NCBI RefSeq assembly: GCF_027797205.1
Contig: NZ_CP115607.1
Coordinates: 1,426,001 to 1,490,000, forward strand
Direction of reading: 5' to 3'
Length of the DNA: 64,000 nucleotides
From: Campylobacter sp. VBCF_01 NA2
GTDB lineage: Bacteria > Campylobacterota > Campylobacteria > Campylobacterales > Campylobacteraceae
The notes below the pieces were generated by a model that did no database searches, was not told the DNA's origin, and saw only the letters and a program-made list of their open reading frames with translations. The position numbers were made by a program, and so were the translations under genes. Shown piece by piece: positions 46,810 to 59,659 of the stretch (positions within the stretch are counted from its first letter, which is position 1; the number at the start of each line of letters is the position of its first letter).

Positions 46810-48027
46810 ATGAAAGAGGAATTAGTAGCGAAATTTGGCGAGAATTTACGCAGCGCAAGCGAGGCGCAAATTACTGAAAGTATCGAAAATTTGGCATTTT
46901 TAGCGTGCGAAAGCGAATTTAGGAATTTAAGCAAAGATGAGAAAACCGCTAAATTTGCGACCCTTACTAGCGCACTTTGCGCCCAGCTAGGTGAGCTTGA
47001 AATTTTAAACAAATCAAACGCCAAATCTGTCATAAACGGCGCAAAAAAGGCACTTTGCGAAGAGGGCGAAAAGGAGCTTTATAGCCTGTTTTACGAATAC
47101 GACGATTTGCGCAAAAAAATCCTAGCCTCACAAAGAGAGCTTTTAAATTTAGTCGAAAACGGCTACGAAAAAATCGAAAATTTGCTCCCAAATTTGGGCG
47201 AAAATGAGAAAAATATAGTCTCTGACGCTCTTGGCGAGCTTAGCAAAAACTCGCTTTTGCTTGCCGATGTTTTAAAAGAAGCTAGCGAAATGGCGTTTAT
47301 CAGCGTGCTTGAAAATGGCGATGATATCGAGGATACGGCGCATTATACGGCGAAAAATATCGCATTTTACGCTATTAGCGAGGGCGAATTTACCCGCTTC
47401 CGCCTAAAAGAGATAGCCAAACTCATCATCGAAAGCGCGATTTTCGTAGCAAACGAGAGCAAAAACACTGCCCCTGCACTAATTCGTGGAGCCGTGCTTG
47501 GCGTGTATGATGCGATCACCAAAGTGGCTGAAAAATACCTAGACGATATGAGCGTGAGCCCTGATGAGAGCGTGCAGACCTTGGAGCAAAAAAAGGCGCA
47601 AATCGCCCAGACTAGCGACATTTTCACAGCTGTTTTAAGCGACGCAATCTCTCGCGCTGGTGAGCCAGCCAAAAGCGAAATCGAAAAATTAGCGCAAGAG
47701 GAATTTGGCGGATATTTGTCGAAATTTAAGAAAATTTATGGCGAGCTTGGCGAGGTGCTAAGCGATAAAATCAGCGAAATGAAATTTGGCGAAAAGGCCA
47801 AGGATCTAAGCGCGCAATGGAAGGAAAAGGGCGAGAGGATTATCGAAAATTTCGAGCTTGATGAGAAATTCGGTAGCTTTAAAAAGGAAATGAGCGAAAA
47901 GCTTAGCGAAATCAAAACGGATATGGCGAAAAATATGAGCCAAAAAGCGCGTGAAATCAGCAAAAAAGCCTATGAAAGCGCACTCGATGCACTTGCTAAG
48001 ATGAAAAACAAAGGCGAGAGCAAATGA
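46810..48027 (+). CDS. Large helical protein of unknown function
   Basis: A 405-residue soluble protein, nearly all alpha-helical and charged, with no signal peptide. Residues about 100-250 are amphipathic helices with alanine- and serine-rich faces; the C-terminal 100 residues are a Lys/Glu-rich coiled coil (EKLSEIKTDMAKNMSQKA). TAGGAGAGAGT precedes the ATG. It overlaps the next small ORF by 4 nt and follows DUF493 by 8 nt, so it is likely in the moaC operon. No family is claimed. Confidence 0.75.
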   Translation: MKEELVAKFGENLRSASEAQITESIENLAFLACESEFRNLSKDEKTAKFATLTSALCAQLGELEILNKSNAKSVINGAKKALCEEGEKELYSLFYEYDDLRKKILASQRELLNLVENGYEKIENLLPNLGENEKNIVSDALGELSKNSLLLADVLKEASEMAFISVLENGDDIEDTAHYTAKNIAFYAISEGEFTRFRLKEIAKLIIESAIFVANESKNTAPALIRGAVLGVYDAITKVAEKYLDDMSVSPDESVQTLEQKKAQIAQTSDIFTAVLSDAISRAGEPAKSEIEKLAQEEFGGYLSKFKKIYGELGEVLSDKISEMKFGEKAKDLSAQWKEKGERIIENFELDEKFGSFKKEMSEKLSEIKTDMAKNMSQKAREISKKAYESALDALAKMKNKGESK

Positions 48028-48194
48028 GGGGCGAAAATAGCACCTATCCGCTAATGGGAACGAGATTTGTCCTTGACGAGGAAAAAATCCTGCGCGAGGG
48101 CAAATACCGCCCAAAAACGCTTTACGCACAGATTGATAAAATCGCCAAAGAGTGCAATATGCAAAAGCAGGATAAAAAGATAAATTTGAACTAA
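48024..48194 (+). CDS. Small ORF, 56 residues, probably the front half of a frameshifted gene
   Basis: It starts at an ATG overlapping the previous stop as ATGA and reads MRGENSTYPLMGTRFVLDEE and so on to a TAA at 48192. The following 140 bases (48176-48313) stay open in the -1 frame (ending LGLITSQSKACE) and continue the helical character. One added A in the AAAAAG run at 48174-48179 would fuse them to a protein of about 96 residues. This may be a recent frameshift, a sequencing error or a -1 slippage site. The function is unknown. Confidence 0.6.
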   Translation: MRGENSTYPLMGTRFVLDEEKILREGKYRPKTLYAQIDKIAKECNMQKQDKKINLN

Positions 48195-48322
48195 TAAATT
48201 CGCTAATTGCTACCATAGAAGCAAAATCAGAGCTACAAGCTCATATACTAAAATCAAATTTCACGCTTAAAAAGCTTGGCTTAATTACAAGCCAAAGCAA
48301 AGCGTGTGAGTAGGTGGGGAAA

Positions 48323-48928
48323 ATGGGGAATTTAAGTGATAATCTAAATGAGCGAAAAGAAAAAACTCGTGAAAAACTGGTGCATAGTGCAATTTGGGTT
48401 AGTTATACGATTTTGGCTTTGCACATTTTTGTATTGCCACACGATGTATTGGATAAAGTCCCATTTCTTGCACCATATACGGAATTTATGAAGTATAATT
48501 TGCCTTTTATACGCCAAATTTCGCTTCGTATTTCAAATTTGCCACAAGTTGGAATTTTATATGCGTCAAACATGATAATATTGGCGGTATTATATGCTAT
48601 ACCTATTTTAAAAACAGGTTATCCTTATTCAAAATATTCAAATTCTTGGGCGTGTAATTCTATAAAAAATGAAAAATTTTTTAATATACTTTTTATTTGT
48701 ATTGTGACTTTTTGTGTCGCAAGTTATATTTTATACACTATGAATTCTGGCGAAATTTTTGATACGAATTTACACGGCGCCCCAAACAGCGACAATATAA
48801 ACTCCAAGATAGGACTATTTGTAAGACTTTATATTTTATTTTTTGGTCTTGTTTTAATTTATACAATATTTTTGAGAACACTATTTTTAGAATTTAAAAT
48901 TTTAATCAAATTTCTATTTAAAGGATAA
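48323..48928 (+). CDS. AT-rich membrane protein of unknown function
   Basis: A 201-residue protein with four hydrophobic segments (about 24-43, 77-96, 123-143 and 165-190) and a charged N-terminus (SDNLNERKEKTREKL). The ATG at 48323 follows AGGTGGGG; a GTG at 48314 is possible. Codon use and base composition are more AT-rich than the neighbours, suggesting later arrival. A 33-codon ORF follows after 3 nt. No family is recognised. Confidence 0.7.
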   Translation: MGNLSDNLNERKEKTREKLVHSAIWVSYTILALHIFVLPHDVLDKVPFLAPYTEFMKYNLPFIRQISLRISNLPQVGILYASNMIILAVLYAIPILKTGYPYSKYSNSWACNSIKNEKFFNILFICIVTFCVASYILYTMNSGEIFDTNLHGAPNSDNINSKIGLFVRLYILFFGLVLIYTIFLRTLFLEFKILIKFLFKG

Positions 48929-48931
48929 ATT

Positions 48932-49033
48932 ATGGATCAAAATTCAACAAACAACACTCCGTCTAATGAAGAAGAGGGAAATGAGGATTTGATTGAAGAT
49001 ATAGCAGAGGTAAAACAATGGAAAAAATCCTAA
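48932..49033 (+). CDS. Small acidic protein, 33 residues
   Basis: It starts at an ATG with a good ribosome-binding site (AAAGGATAAATT) 3 nt after the membrane-protein stop. It reads MDQNSTNNTPSNEEEGNEDL and ends KQWKKS. It has no hydrophobic segment and is strongly acidic. Its placement suggests co-translation with the membrane protein. The function is unknown. Confidence 0.5.
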   Translation: MDQNSTNNTPSNEEEGNEDLIEDIAEVKQWKKS

Positions 49034-49075
49034 ATTTGGGCTAAATTCACGCTAAATTTAACCCAAATTTCATGC

Positions 49076-52283
<3,208 letters not shown>

Positions 52284-52311
52284 CTAAATTTTGATTTTGA
52301 TTAATGGCGAA

Positions 52312-52317
52312 ATTATA
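52312..52317 (-). promoter_or_regulatory. -10 box for pyrG-recJ
   Basis: TATAAT on the minus strand in AAAGATATAATTTCGCC, about 38 nt before the pyrG ATG. The opposite strand carries TACAAT at 52367-52372 for the divergent DUF945 gene. Confidence 0.6.
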
Positions 52318-52409
52318 TCTTTGTTTTGGTTAAAGATAGATAATTTAAAATTTTATTATTTTTGGTTACAATGTCTTTTTGAATTTAATCCAAATTTTAA
52401 GGAGAAGCT

Positions 52410-53858
52410 GTGAAAAAATTTCTTGTTCCCATAGTGGCTGTTGTGGTGCTAATTTTGGGTTTTGCCTTTTTGCCAAGCAAAGATAAGGGCGAGAGCCAAA
52501 ATGAGCCAAAAGTAGAGCAAAGTGCGCCCGCAAACCCTATCGCTAAGGCTATTGATAGCGTAGTTGGCAACAAAGCAGGCGAGCTAGCCGAAAAATACAT
52601 TAACCAAATGCTAGAAAATAGCCAGTTTTTCGAGGTCAAAGAGCGTAAATTCGACCGAGGCGATAGCTCGTCTGCTGGATATTTTACCGGTGTGATTAAA
52701 AAACAAACCCTAAAAGATCAGCTAGCCGCAGTCGTAGCTAGCGTGCTTGGCGAGGCAGAAGCTAAGGATTTGCAAAAGTTAAATTCCGAAATGGATGAAA
52801 TTTTCCCGCAGGATTTGGAGTTTAGGTATGATTATACTATCGCGCACAGTGTCGCAAATATCGCTGATGGCGCGCAAATCGAGGGCAAAATCAAAGTTTT
52901 AACCCCACACTATGCTGAAATTTTAAAACAATTTTTCAAAACTGAGGAAATCGCTACAAACCGCGTTACAATCGCAACTGATATTAAATTTATCACCCAG
53001 CTCGCAGACGCCGAATACTCAAACGAGGGGGTGATGATAAATTTAAGCGGGCTAAATTTTGGCGGAGTTAGCGATTTAAATGGCGAAATTTTTAAAACCC
53101 TAAATTTGAGTTTGGATAAATTTTTCGTGTATGGCGTAGAGGGTGTGGATATCGAAATGCAGGGCCTTAACTACGATATGAAATACAAAAACGGCGTCAA
53201 AAAGGGCGCAGAGCTAGTGGATTATTTCCTAGCTGATATGAGCTATACTTCCAGCCTTAAAAACGCCCTAATCACCGTGGAAGGCGATAGATTTATCGTC
53301 GCAAATGACGCTTCTAGCGAGGGCGAGACTAAGGTTAGTGGCGGAAAATACTTTATGGACGATAAATCGCGCATAGCAAGCCTCAAAGTCGCAGATGTGC
53401 TAGTGCGAAATGTCGCAATCGATAGCGACATCGCTATGAGCGAGAAACTTTACCGCGAGCTTGCATTTGCGAACCAAAACAAAGCAGAGGAACTAGCGAA
53501 AAATCCGCAAATTTTAAGAGATTTGCTTAAAGATGATATTTCGCTAAATTTGAAAAATTTATCCTTCGAAAACAGCGTCGGCAAAAAATTTAGCCTTAGC
53601 GCAAAGGGTGTCGTGGGCGATTTCGTCGATGAGGAGACGCTGTTTGCGAAAATGAGCGCCAGCGGCAGCGCTAAAATCGACACAAGCCTTGGCGAGTTTA
53701 TCTCTGATTACGATAGCCTGCGCCCGTTCGCACCGCTAATCGAGCTGTATTCGGCGCAGTTTTTACGCCCTGAGGGAAATGGCGTAAAGCTCGATTTTAG
53801 CTACGATAAGGCTTCAAATTTACTGCAACTAAACGGCGAAAATATCCCGCTTCAATAA
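52410..53858 (+). CDS. DUF945-family (YdgA-like) periplasmic/inner-membrane protein
   Basis: A 482-residue protein with a single N-terminal membrane anchor (about 4-25, KKFLVPIVAVVVLILGFAFL) and a long beta-rich body, typical of DUF945. Family members may be AsmA-like envelope proteins; the role is not established. AAGGAGAAGCTG precedes the ATG, with TACAAT 38 nt upstream. It lies alone between pyrG and a dicarboxylate transporter. Confidence 0.85.
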   Translation: MKKFLVPIVAVVVLILGFAFLPSKDKGESQNEPKVEQSAPANPIAKAIDSVVGNKAGELAEKYINQMLENSQFFEVKERKFDRGDSSSAGYFTGVIKKQTLKDQLAAVVASVLGEAEAKDLQKLNSEMDEIFPQDLEFRYDYTIAHSVANIADGAQIEGKIKVLTPHYAEILKQFFKTEEIATNRVTIATDIKFITQLADAEYSNEGVMINLSGLNFGGVSDLNGEIFKTLNLSLDKFFVYGVEGVDIEMQGLNYDMKYKNGVKKGAELVDYFLADMSYTSSLKNALITVEGDRFIVANDASSEGETKVSGGKYFMDDKSRIASLKVADVLVRNVAIDSDIAMSEKLYRELAFANQNKAEELAKNPQILRDLLKDDISLNLKNLSFENSVGKKFSLSAKGVVGDFVDEETLFAKMSASGSAKIDTSLGEFISDYDSLRPFAPLIELYSAQFLRPEGNGVKLDFSYDKASNLLQLNGENIPLQ

Positions 53859-54012
53859 TTTTTAGGTCAAATTTATGCGCGGTAAGCGTTTAAATTTGAC
53901 CATTACACATTTTAAATTTGTGAAAATTTGTAATTTAAATCAAATTTAAAGGATAAAATTTATTAATATTATTTTATAAAAATTTTAAAATTTCGCTAAA
54001 TTTTAAAATTTT

Positions 54013-54027
54013 GTTACCATAAGTAAC
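54013..54027. promoter_or_regulatory. Inverted repeat GTTAC-N5-GTAAC, candidate operator
   Basis: A 5+5 palindrome around CATAA, about 95 nt before the DASS transporter ATG. TATTAT near 54088-54093 could be the -10 box, which would put the palindrome about 60-65 nt upstream of it. The binding protein is unknown. Confidence 0.3.
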
Positions 54028-54122
54028 GCACAAAAAAATTTTCAAATTTTATTTAACGCAATTTTAATAAATTTCCAACCTAATTTTGTATTATTCATAA
54101 AATCTTACAAAAAAGGAGTAAC

Positions 54123-55601
54123 ATGCCTGATCAAATCAAGGTGCGTGGGCACAACTTCCCAGACCTAGAACCGCAAAACTCGGAAGAAGTTGCGGAAGTA
54201 GCGCAACTAACCGATGTTGATTCGTTTCCGAAGCGTGGCATTATCATTGCGATAGTAGCGGCGTTGATTGCATTTGCGCTTTACAATGTCTTGCCGTTCG
54301 AGCCAAATGTCAAAAAGGGCTTGGCGCTTTTGGCATTTATCGCGATTATGTGGCTTACAGAGGCCGTGCATATCACGATTACAGCGCTTATGGTGCCAGT
54401 TTTGGCTGTGGCGATTGGGATTGGTAAATTTGGCAAAGACGGCGAATTTACGGCTTTGACGCTAAAAAACGCCTTGGCAAATTTCGCAAACCCTACGATT
54501 TTTACATTTTTTGGTGGATTTGCCCTAGCTACGGCACTTCACATGCAAAAACTCGACAAAAAAATCGCAACCTGGCTTATCCAAAAAGCCGGCGGACGCC
54601 TTGGCGTGGCTGCGATTTTGATATGTATCACGACTGCGCTTTTATCAATGTGGGTTTCAAACACCGCAACCGCTGCGATGATGTTACCGCTTGCGCTTGG
54701 AATTTGCGCGAATTTAGACGCAAAGAAAAAAGAAGATCGTGGCACAATCGTCTTTTTACTCTTAGGAATTGCCTATTCAGCTAGTATCGGAGGACTTGGC
54801 ACGATTGTTGGCTCACCGCCAAACATCATCGCAGCTGAGGCTTTGGGCTGGAATTTCGCTGATTGGATGAAGGTGGGACTTCCAGTAATGCTTTTAATGC
54901 TTCCATTAATGTTAGTGGTGCTATATTTGGTATTCCGCCCAAATTTAAATCACAAAGTAGAGATTGAGCTCGAAGAAATTCCATGGAACAACAAGCGCAT
55001 ACTTACCGTCATAGTTTTCGTAATTACTGCGTTTGCGTGGATTTTCTCAAAAGACATTAGCAAGGTAATCGGCTTTAAAATCGACGACTCTTATGTCGCT
55101 GTGTGCGCTGCAATCGCTGTGGTAATGCTAGGCCTTGCTAAATGGCACGATGTGGCAGAAAACACAGAGTGGGGTGTTTTAATGCTATTTGGTGGCGGTT
55201 TAACGCTAAGTGCGGTGCTAGGCATGTCAGGAGCCTCTGGCGTGCTAGGAAACCTAGTAGCTGATACCTTCAAAGACGCGCCTGTGTATTTGGTATTGCT
55301 TGTAACTGCTGTATTTATCATCTGCCTTACAGAATTTACTAGTAACACTGCCTCGGCTGCGCTTTTGGTACCTGTATTTGCGGGCGTAGCAGCTCACATG
55401 GGCTTGCCGAAAGAAACACTTACAATCGTAATTGGTATCGGCGCAAGTTGTGCGTTTGTAATGCCAGTAGCGACTCCGCCAAATGCCCTAGTTTTTGGCA
55501 CTGGCATGATTAAACAAATGGATATGATTAAAGCAGGTGCTTACCTAGCCTTTGCTGGTGCGGTGATAGTATCGCTTTATGTTTATCTATTTTTTGCATA
55601 A
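54123..55601 (+). CDS. DASS-family (SLC13) sodium:dicarboxylate symporter
   Basis: A 492-residue transporter with an unusually long polar N-terminus (about 45 residues) before the first helix. The two family signatures appear as SNTATAAMMLPLALGI with GSPPNIIAAEAL, and SNTASAALLVPVFAGV with ATPPNALVFG, i.e. the two SNT and two PPN motifs of the inverted repeats that hold substrate and sodium. Likely substrates are succinate, fumarate or malate. AAAAAGGAGTAAC precedes the ATG. Its neighbours are unrelated. Confidence 0.93.
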   Translation: MPDQIKVRGHNFPDLEPQNSEEVAEVAQLTDVDSFPKRGIIIAIVAALIAFALYNVLPFEPNVKKGLALLAFIAIMWLTEAVHITITALMVPVLAVAIGIGKFGKDGEFTALTLKNALANFANPTIFTFFGGFALATALHMQKLDKKIATWLIQKAGGRLGVAAILICITTALLSMWVSNTATAAMMLPLALGICANLDAKKKEDRGTIVFLLLGIAYSASIGGLGTIVGSPPNIIAAEALGWNFADWMKVGLPVMLLMLPLMLVVLYLVFRPNLNHKVEIELEEIPWNNKRILTVIVFVITAFAWIFSKDISKVIGFKIDDSYVAVCAAIAVVMLGLAKWHDVAENTEWGVLMLFGGGLTLSAVLGMSGASGVLGNLVADTFKDAPVYLVLLVTAVFIICLTEFTSNTASAALLVPVFAGVAAHMGLPKETLTIVIGIGASCAFVMPVATPPNALVFGTGMIKQMDMIKAGAYLAFAGAVIVSLYVYLFFA

Positions 55602-55606
55602 AATTT

Positions 55607-55629
55607 AGTTGCGAGATTTTCTCGCAACT
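55607..55629 (+). terminator. Hairpin after the DASS transporter gene
   Basis: A perfect 10-bp stem AGTTGCGAGA (55607-55616) with TCTCGCAACT (55620-55629), 5 nt past the stop. No U-tract follows. Confidence 0.5.
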
Positions 55630-55709
55630 ACTAAATTCTGCCAAATTTCACCTGCTAAAATTTATTAAAATTTTGATAAAATCACCAAATTTCATTTCAA
55701 AGGATTTTT

Positions 55710-57383
55710 ATGAGAAGCGATATCGTTAAAAAGGGCTACACACGCACACCGCACCGCTCACTTTTTCGCGCGACAGGATTAAAGGACGAGGACTTTGATA
55801 AGCCGTTTATCGGCGTGGCAAACAGCTTTATCGAGTGTATTCCGGGGCATTTTTATCTCAACGAATATGCCAAAATCGTAAAAGACGAAATTCGTAAAAA
55901 TGGCTGTGTGCCGTTTGAATTTAATACAATCGGCGTCGATGACGGTATCGCAATGGGACATAGCGGAATGCTCTACTCGCTACCAAGTCGCGAAATCATC
56001 GCAAATTCGATAGAAACCGTGATGAACGCTCACAAACTCGACGCTCTTCTATGCATACCAAACTGCGATAAAATCGTGCCCGGTATGATAATGGGAGCAC
56101 TAAGAGTAAATGTGCCTACGATTTTCGCTAGTGGTGGTCCAATGGCCGCTGGCAAGGGGCTAAGTGGCGAACAAATCGATTTAAATACCGCATTTGAGGC
56201 TGTTGGCGCGTATGAGACTGGCAAGATTAGCGAAGAGCAGTTAAAAGCTATCGAGTGCGCGGCATGTCCTGGTGGGGGAAGTTGCTCTGGTATGTTTACT
56301 GCAAACTCAATGAATACCCTATGCGAAGCTCTTGGAATCGCGCTTAAAGGCAACGGAACGATTCTAGCCCTTACGCCTGAGCGCGAGGAATTATTACGCA
56401 CGGCTGCTAGGAGAATTTGCGAAATTGCGCTTGATGAGAGATTTAAAATCCGAAATTTAATCAACGAAAAATCGATCCGCAACGCCATGGTTATGGATAT
56501 GGCAATGGGCGGTAGCTCAAATACGATTTTGCACATGCTAGCAATCTCGCGCGAAGCGGGCGCGCCACTTGATATCGCGGAATTAAACGAAATTTCGCGC
56601 AGTGTGCCTCACATAGCCAAAGTCAGCCCAAGCCTACCAGGAGTTCATATGCAAGATGTGCAAAAAGCAGGCGGACTAGGTGCTATAATGAAGGAAATAA
56701 GCAAATTTGATAGCTCTTTGCTTGATTTAAATTTACTCACAATCAGTGGCGAAAGCCTAGGTGAGCGTATCCAAAACGACGATATCAAGGACGAAAACAT
56801 AATCCACACCGTAGCAAACGCATATTCTAAGCGTGGCGGACTTGCGATTTTGTTTGGAAATTTGGCCGAGCAAGGTTGCGTTATAAAAGCAGCTGGAATC
56901 ATCGGCGAGCGCAAATTTAGTGGCAAAGCGATTTGCTTTAACAGCCAAGACGAGGCAATCGAGGGGATTTCGGGCGGAAAAGTGCAAAAAGGAAATGTAG
57001 TCGTCATACGCTACGAGGGCCCAAGAGGAGGGCCTGGTATGCAAGAAATGCTAAGCCCAACTAGCCTAATCGTAGGCCGTGGCCTTGGCGCAGATGTCGC
57101 GCTCATCACAGACGGGCGTTTTAGCGGTGCTACAAGAGGGCTAAGTATCGGTCATGTAAGCCCAGAAGCAGCCGAGGGCGGTATGATAGGACTACTCAAA
57201 GACGGCGATATAATCGATATCGATGTGGATAATTTCAGCATTAATGTCCGTCTAAGCGACACCCAAATCGCCGCTCGCCGTGCCGCATGGAAATACGAGG
57301 GCAAAAAAGTAGAGGGCAAATGGCTTCGCCAATACCAAAAACTAGTAACCAACGCCAGCAGTGGCGCGATACTAGAAGCGTAG
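55710..57383 (+). CDS. ilvD: Dihydroxy-acid dehydratase
   Basis: A 557-residue IlvD. The iron-sulfur cysteines are seen in [12 protein letters not shown] (near 112-123) and [19 protein letters not shown] (near 185-203), and the C-terminal region has [12 protein letters not shown] and [11 protein letters not shown]. It makes the keto acids for valine, isoleucine and pantothenate. It is alone on this strand, with an AAAGGATTTTT ribosome-binding site. Confidence 0.98.
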   Translation: MRSDIVKKGYTRTPHRSLFRATGLKDEDFDKPFIGVANSFIECIPGHFYLNEYAKIVKDEIRKNGCVPFEFNTIGVDDGIAMGHSGMLYSLPSREIIANSIETVMNAHKLDALLCIPNCDKIVPGMIMGALRVNVPTIFASGGPMAAGKGLSGEQIDLNTAFEAVGAYETGKISEEQLKAIECAACPGGGSCSGMFTANSMNTLCEALGIALKGNGTILALTPEREELLRTAARRICEIALDERFKIRNLINEKSIRNAMVMDMAMGGSSNTILHMLAISREAGAPLDIAELNEISRSVPHIAKVSPSLPGVHMQDVQKAGGLGAIMKEISKFDSSLLDLNLLTISGESLGERIQNDDIKDENIIHTVANAYSKRGGLAILFGNLAEQGCVIKAAGIIGERKFSGKAICFNSQDEAIEGISGGKVQKGNVVVIRYEGPRGGPGMQEMLSPTSLIVGRGLGADVALITDGRFSGATRGLSIGHVSPEAAEGGMIGLLKDGDIIDIDVDNFSINVRLSDTQIAARRAAWKYEGKKVEGKWLRQYQKLVTNASSGAILEA

Positions 57384-57390
57384 ATTTAAA

Positions 57391-57429
57391 TTTAAAACCC
57401 TTTTTTAAATTTTAAAAAGGGGTTTTAAA
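57391..57429 (+). terminator. Terminator of ilvD
   Basis: A long stem with one bulged G (57391-57405 with 57414-57429) and an AT-rich loop, 7 nt past the stop codon; the stem itself contains the T-run. Confidence 0.6.
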
Positions 57430-57468
57430 ATAGTTAAATTTAGACTTTATAAATTTTGCAAAATTTTA

Positions 57469-57499
57469 AAATTTAAAGGGCAAATTGCCCTTTAAATTT
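57469..57499 (-). terminator. Hairpin at the end of the D-2-hydroxyacid dehydrogenase gene
   Basis: A near-perfect palindrome with arms AAATTTAAAGGGC and GCCCTTTAAATTT, overlapping the dehydrogenase stop codon at 57498. On the minus strand it is followed by TTAAAATTTTG, a weak U-tract. Confidence 0.6.
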
Positions 57500-58430
57500 A
57501 CGCATTTAAAAATTCTTTAATATTTCCTGCGATTTTGGAGATTAGCAGTTTGCGCGCTTCCACGCTCGCCCACGCAATGTGCGGAGTAAGGATTAGATTT
57601 GCCTTGTTTTTCACGCCAAGAAGCGGATTATCAGCGTTAATCGGCTCTTTTTCGACCACATCTAGACCCACGCGAAGTCCCATTTCATCGATAGCCCATG
57701 CCAATGCACTCTCATCGGCGATTCCACCACGACCAAAGTTCATAAACACAGCGCCCTTTTTCATTTTAGCGATTTCATCTTTGCCGATTAGACCTTTTGT
57801 TTTTTCGTTTAATGGCGCATGAACCGAGATGATATCGCACTCTTTAAGCATAGTTTCCAAATCCACCCTTTTAAACTCAGCGTCATCGTGCGCCCCGCTC
57901 GTAGAGTAGTAGCAGACATTTGCGCCAAAGGCTTTTGCTATGCGCCCTACTTCACGACCGATTTCGCCAAGGCCGATTATGCCGAAATTCTTGCCAGAAA
58001 TTTGATCAATTGGCGCGTTTAAATGTGTGAAAATTTCACTCTCACACCATTTTTTCTCGCCGTATTCGGCGTAGTATCTCACATCGTTTAAAAGCGCTAG
58101 AAGCGTAGCAAAGGCTTGTTGCGATACACTTTTGGTCGAATACCCAGCGACATTTTTCACAGGCACACCATGCGCTGCGGCCGCTTCGGAGTCGATATTG
58201 TTCGTGCCGGTTGCGCTTACGCAAATTAGCTTTAAATTTGTCTTTTCGAGCACCTCTTTTGTGATTAAAACCTTGTTAGTGATGACGATATCAGCGCCCG
58301 CTAAACGCTCGATTGTCTGCTCAGCCTTGGTTTTTGGGTATGTTACAAGCTCGCCCAAGGCCTCAAATTCGCTGAAATTTGCGTCGCTTCCTAGTGTATC
58401 AGCGTCAAGTAAAACAATTTTTGGTTTCAT
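57498..58430 (-). CDS. D-2-hydroxyacid dehydrogenase (NAD-dependent)
   Basis: A 310-residue enzyme. The Rossmann motif is NFGIIGLGEIGREVGRIAK near 148-166, KGAVFMNFGRGGIADE near 228-243 holds the conserved Arg, and LTPHIAWAS near 284-292 the catalytic His. It resembles hydroxypyruvate/glycerate or 2-ketoacid reductases; C. jejuni has one in the same gene order (Cj0373, recalled). Its start shares one base with the upstream GSP-synthase-like stop. Confidence 0.93.
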   Translation of the reverse strand: MKPKIVLLDADTLGSDANFSEFEALGELVTYPKTKAEQTIERLAGADIVITNKVLITKEVLEKTNLKLICVSATGTNNIDSEAAAAHGVPVKNVAGYSTKSVSQQAFATLLALLNDVRYYAEYGEKKWCESEIFTHLNAPIDQISGKNFGIIGLGEIGREVGRIAKAFGANVCYYSTSGAHDDAEFKRVDLETMLKECDIISVHAPLNEKTKGLIGKDEIAKMKKGAVFMNFGRGGIADESALAWAIDEMGLRVGLDVVEKEPINADNPLLGVKNKANLILTPHIAWASVEARKLLISKIAGNIKEFLNA

Positions 58431-59614
58431 TACTCCACCCCTTCGATGTAGTGACCGACAAATTTAGAATAGTTGTCGATGATATCTGCGCCCTTCCTAA
58501 ATCCAAGCGCACAGCCTTCAAAGGCGTAAAATACCCCAGCTTGGTATTTTACGCCGTTTTTATCAGTGTTTAGATTTGCAAATTCTTGGTATAAAAAATT
58601 TTGATTTGCGTATTCGCCACCTTTTTCTTTGATTTTTTTACCATCTTCGTCAAAAATACTCACATTTGCCCCCTCGCGCCCAAAAAACGGCTTTTTGACC
58701 ATTTTTTTGCCGATTAGTGGCTCGCACGCGCTTTCTAGCAAAAGCGGGTGATTTGGGTATAAATCCCATAAAATTTTCATTATTCCCTTGCTTTGGAAAA
58801 GTAGCGTGTATGCGGGGTTTAGGATAATTGCTTTTTGGTTTTTCATTATGTTTTTTAGTATCAAGGCTAGCTCGCCCTCCTCGATAGCAATCGCCTCCCA
58901 CGGGATTAGTTTGCACCAATACTCGTAATTTTCGCCACCAAAAAATACCCCTTTCTCGTCGTCAAACTCGACCTCGTGCGCGTATGCGAAGGCTGTCTTA
59001 AAGCCCGCTTCATCGGCAGCTGTTTGCAAAAGCCTGATTGTTTTTTCGTCCTCATCGCTTCCAGCGACCGAGCTAAACAAAATTTTCCACCCCTCGTAAA
59101 ATTTATCAAATTCCTCCAACTCTCCGCCCAAAACGACAAGGCGTTTGAAATTATCGCTAATCGCGGCGAAAAGCTCGTTAAACTGCGCCATTTCATCAAG
59201 TCCATTTTCTTTAAGCAACGCCCACTGGATAATCGCTGTTTCAAACACAGCCGTTGGGGTATCGGCGTTAAATTCGAGCAGTTTTATCGGCTCGCCGTCT
59301 AATCCGCCAGCGAAATCAAACCTGCCATAAAGGTGCCAATGCACATCATTTTCCCAGCTCATTTTGATAATTTCTACTAGATTAAAGGGAATTCCAAGCT
59401 CGTGGAAAAGGTCATTATCTATCACATACTGCGCCGCTGCGATAAACATATCATACAGCTCGTTTGCCACCTCGTAGTAGGCGTTTGCCTCCTCTGCGCT
59501 CACGCTTACGACCTCATCTGCTATGTATGCTGATAAATCCGCGTCAGTGTGCCACGAAAAGCCAAGTTTTTCTAAAAATTCATTGCTTAGTGGGGTTAGT
59601 TTTTTGAGTTTCAT
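58430..59614 (-). CDS. Glutathionylspermidine synthase-like ATP-grasp protein
   Basis: A 394-residue protein of the GSP_synth domain family. Features include HWHLYGRFDFAGG near 91-103, KLLEFNADTPTAVFE near 109-123, KMVKKPFFGREGANV near 312-326 and the acidic C-terminal patch. It probably ligates a peptide or amine using ATP; in Campylobacter the product is unknown. It is the third gene of an operon with the HTH protein and the UPF0323 lipoprotein. Confidence 0.9.
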   Translation of the reverse strand: MKLKKLTPLSNEFLEKLGFSWHTDADLSAYIADEVVSVSAEEANAYYEVANELYDMFIAAAQYVIDNDLFHELGIPFNLVEIIKMSWENDVHWHLYGRFDFAGGLDGEPIKLLEFNADTPTAVFETAIIQWALLKENGLDEMAQFNELFAAISDNFKRLVVLGGELEEFDKFYEGWKILFSSVAGSDEDEKTIRLLQTAADEAGFKTAFAYAHEVEFDDEKGVFFGGENYEYWCKLIPWEAIAIEEGELALILKNIMKNQKAIILNPAYTLLFQSKGIMKILWDLYPNHPLLLESACEPLIGKKMVKKPFFGREGANVSIFDEDGKKIKEKGGEYANQNFLYQEFANLNTDKNGVKYQAGVFYAFEGCALGFRKGADIIDNYSKFVGHYIEGVE

Positions 59615-59659
59615 CTATTTCCTTGAATTTTAAAATTTAGCCTGAATTTGCGGGTAAAT

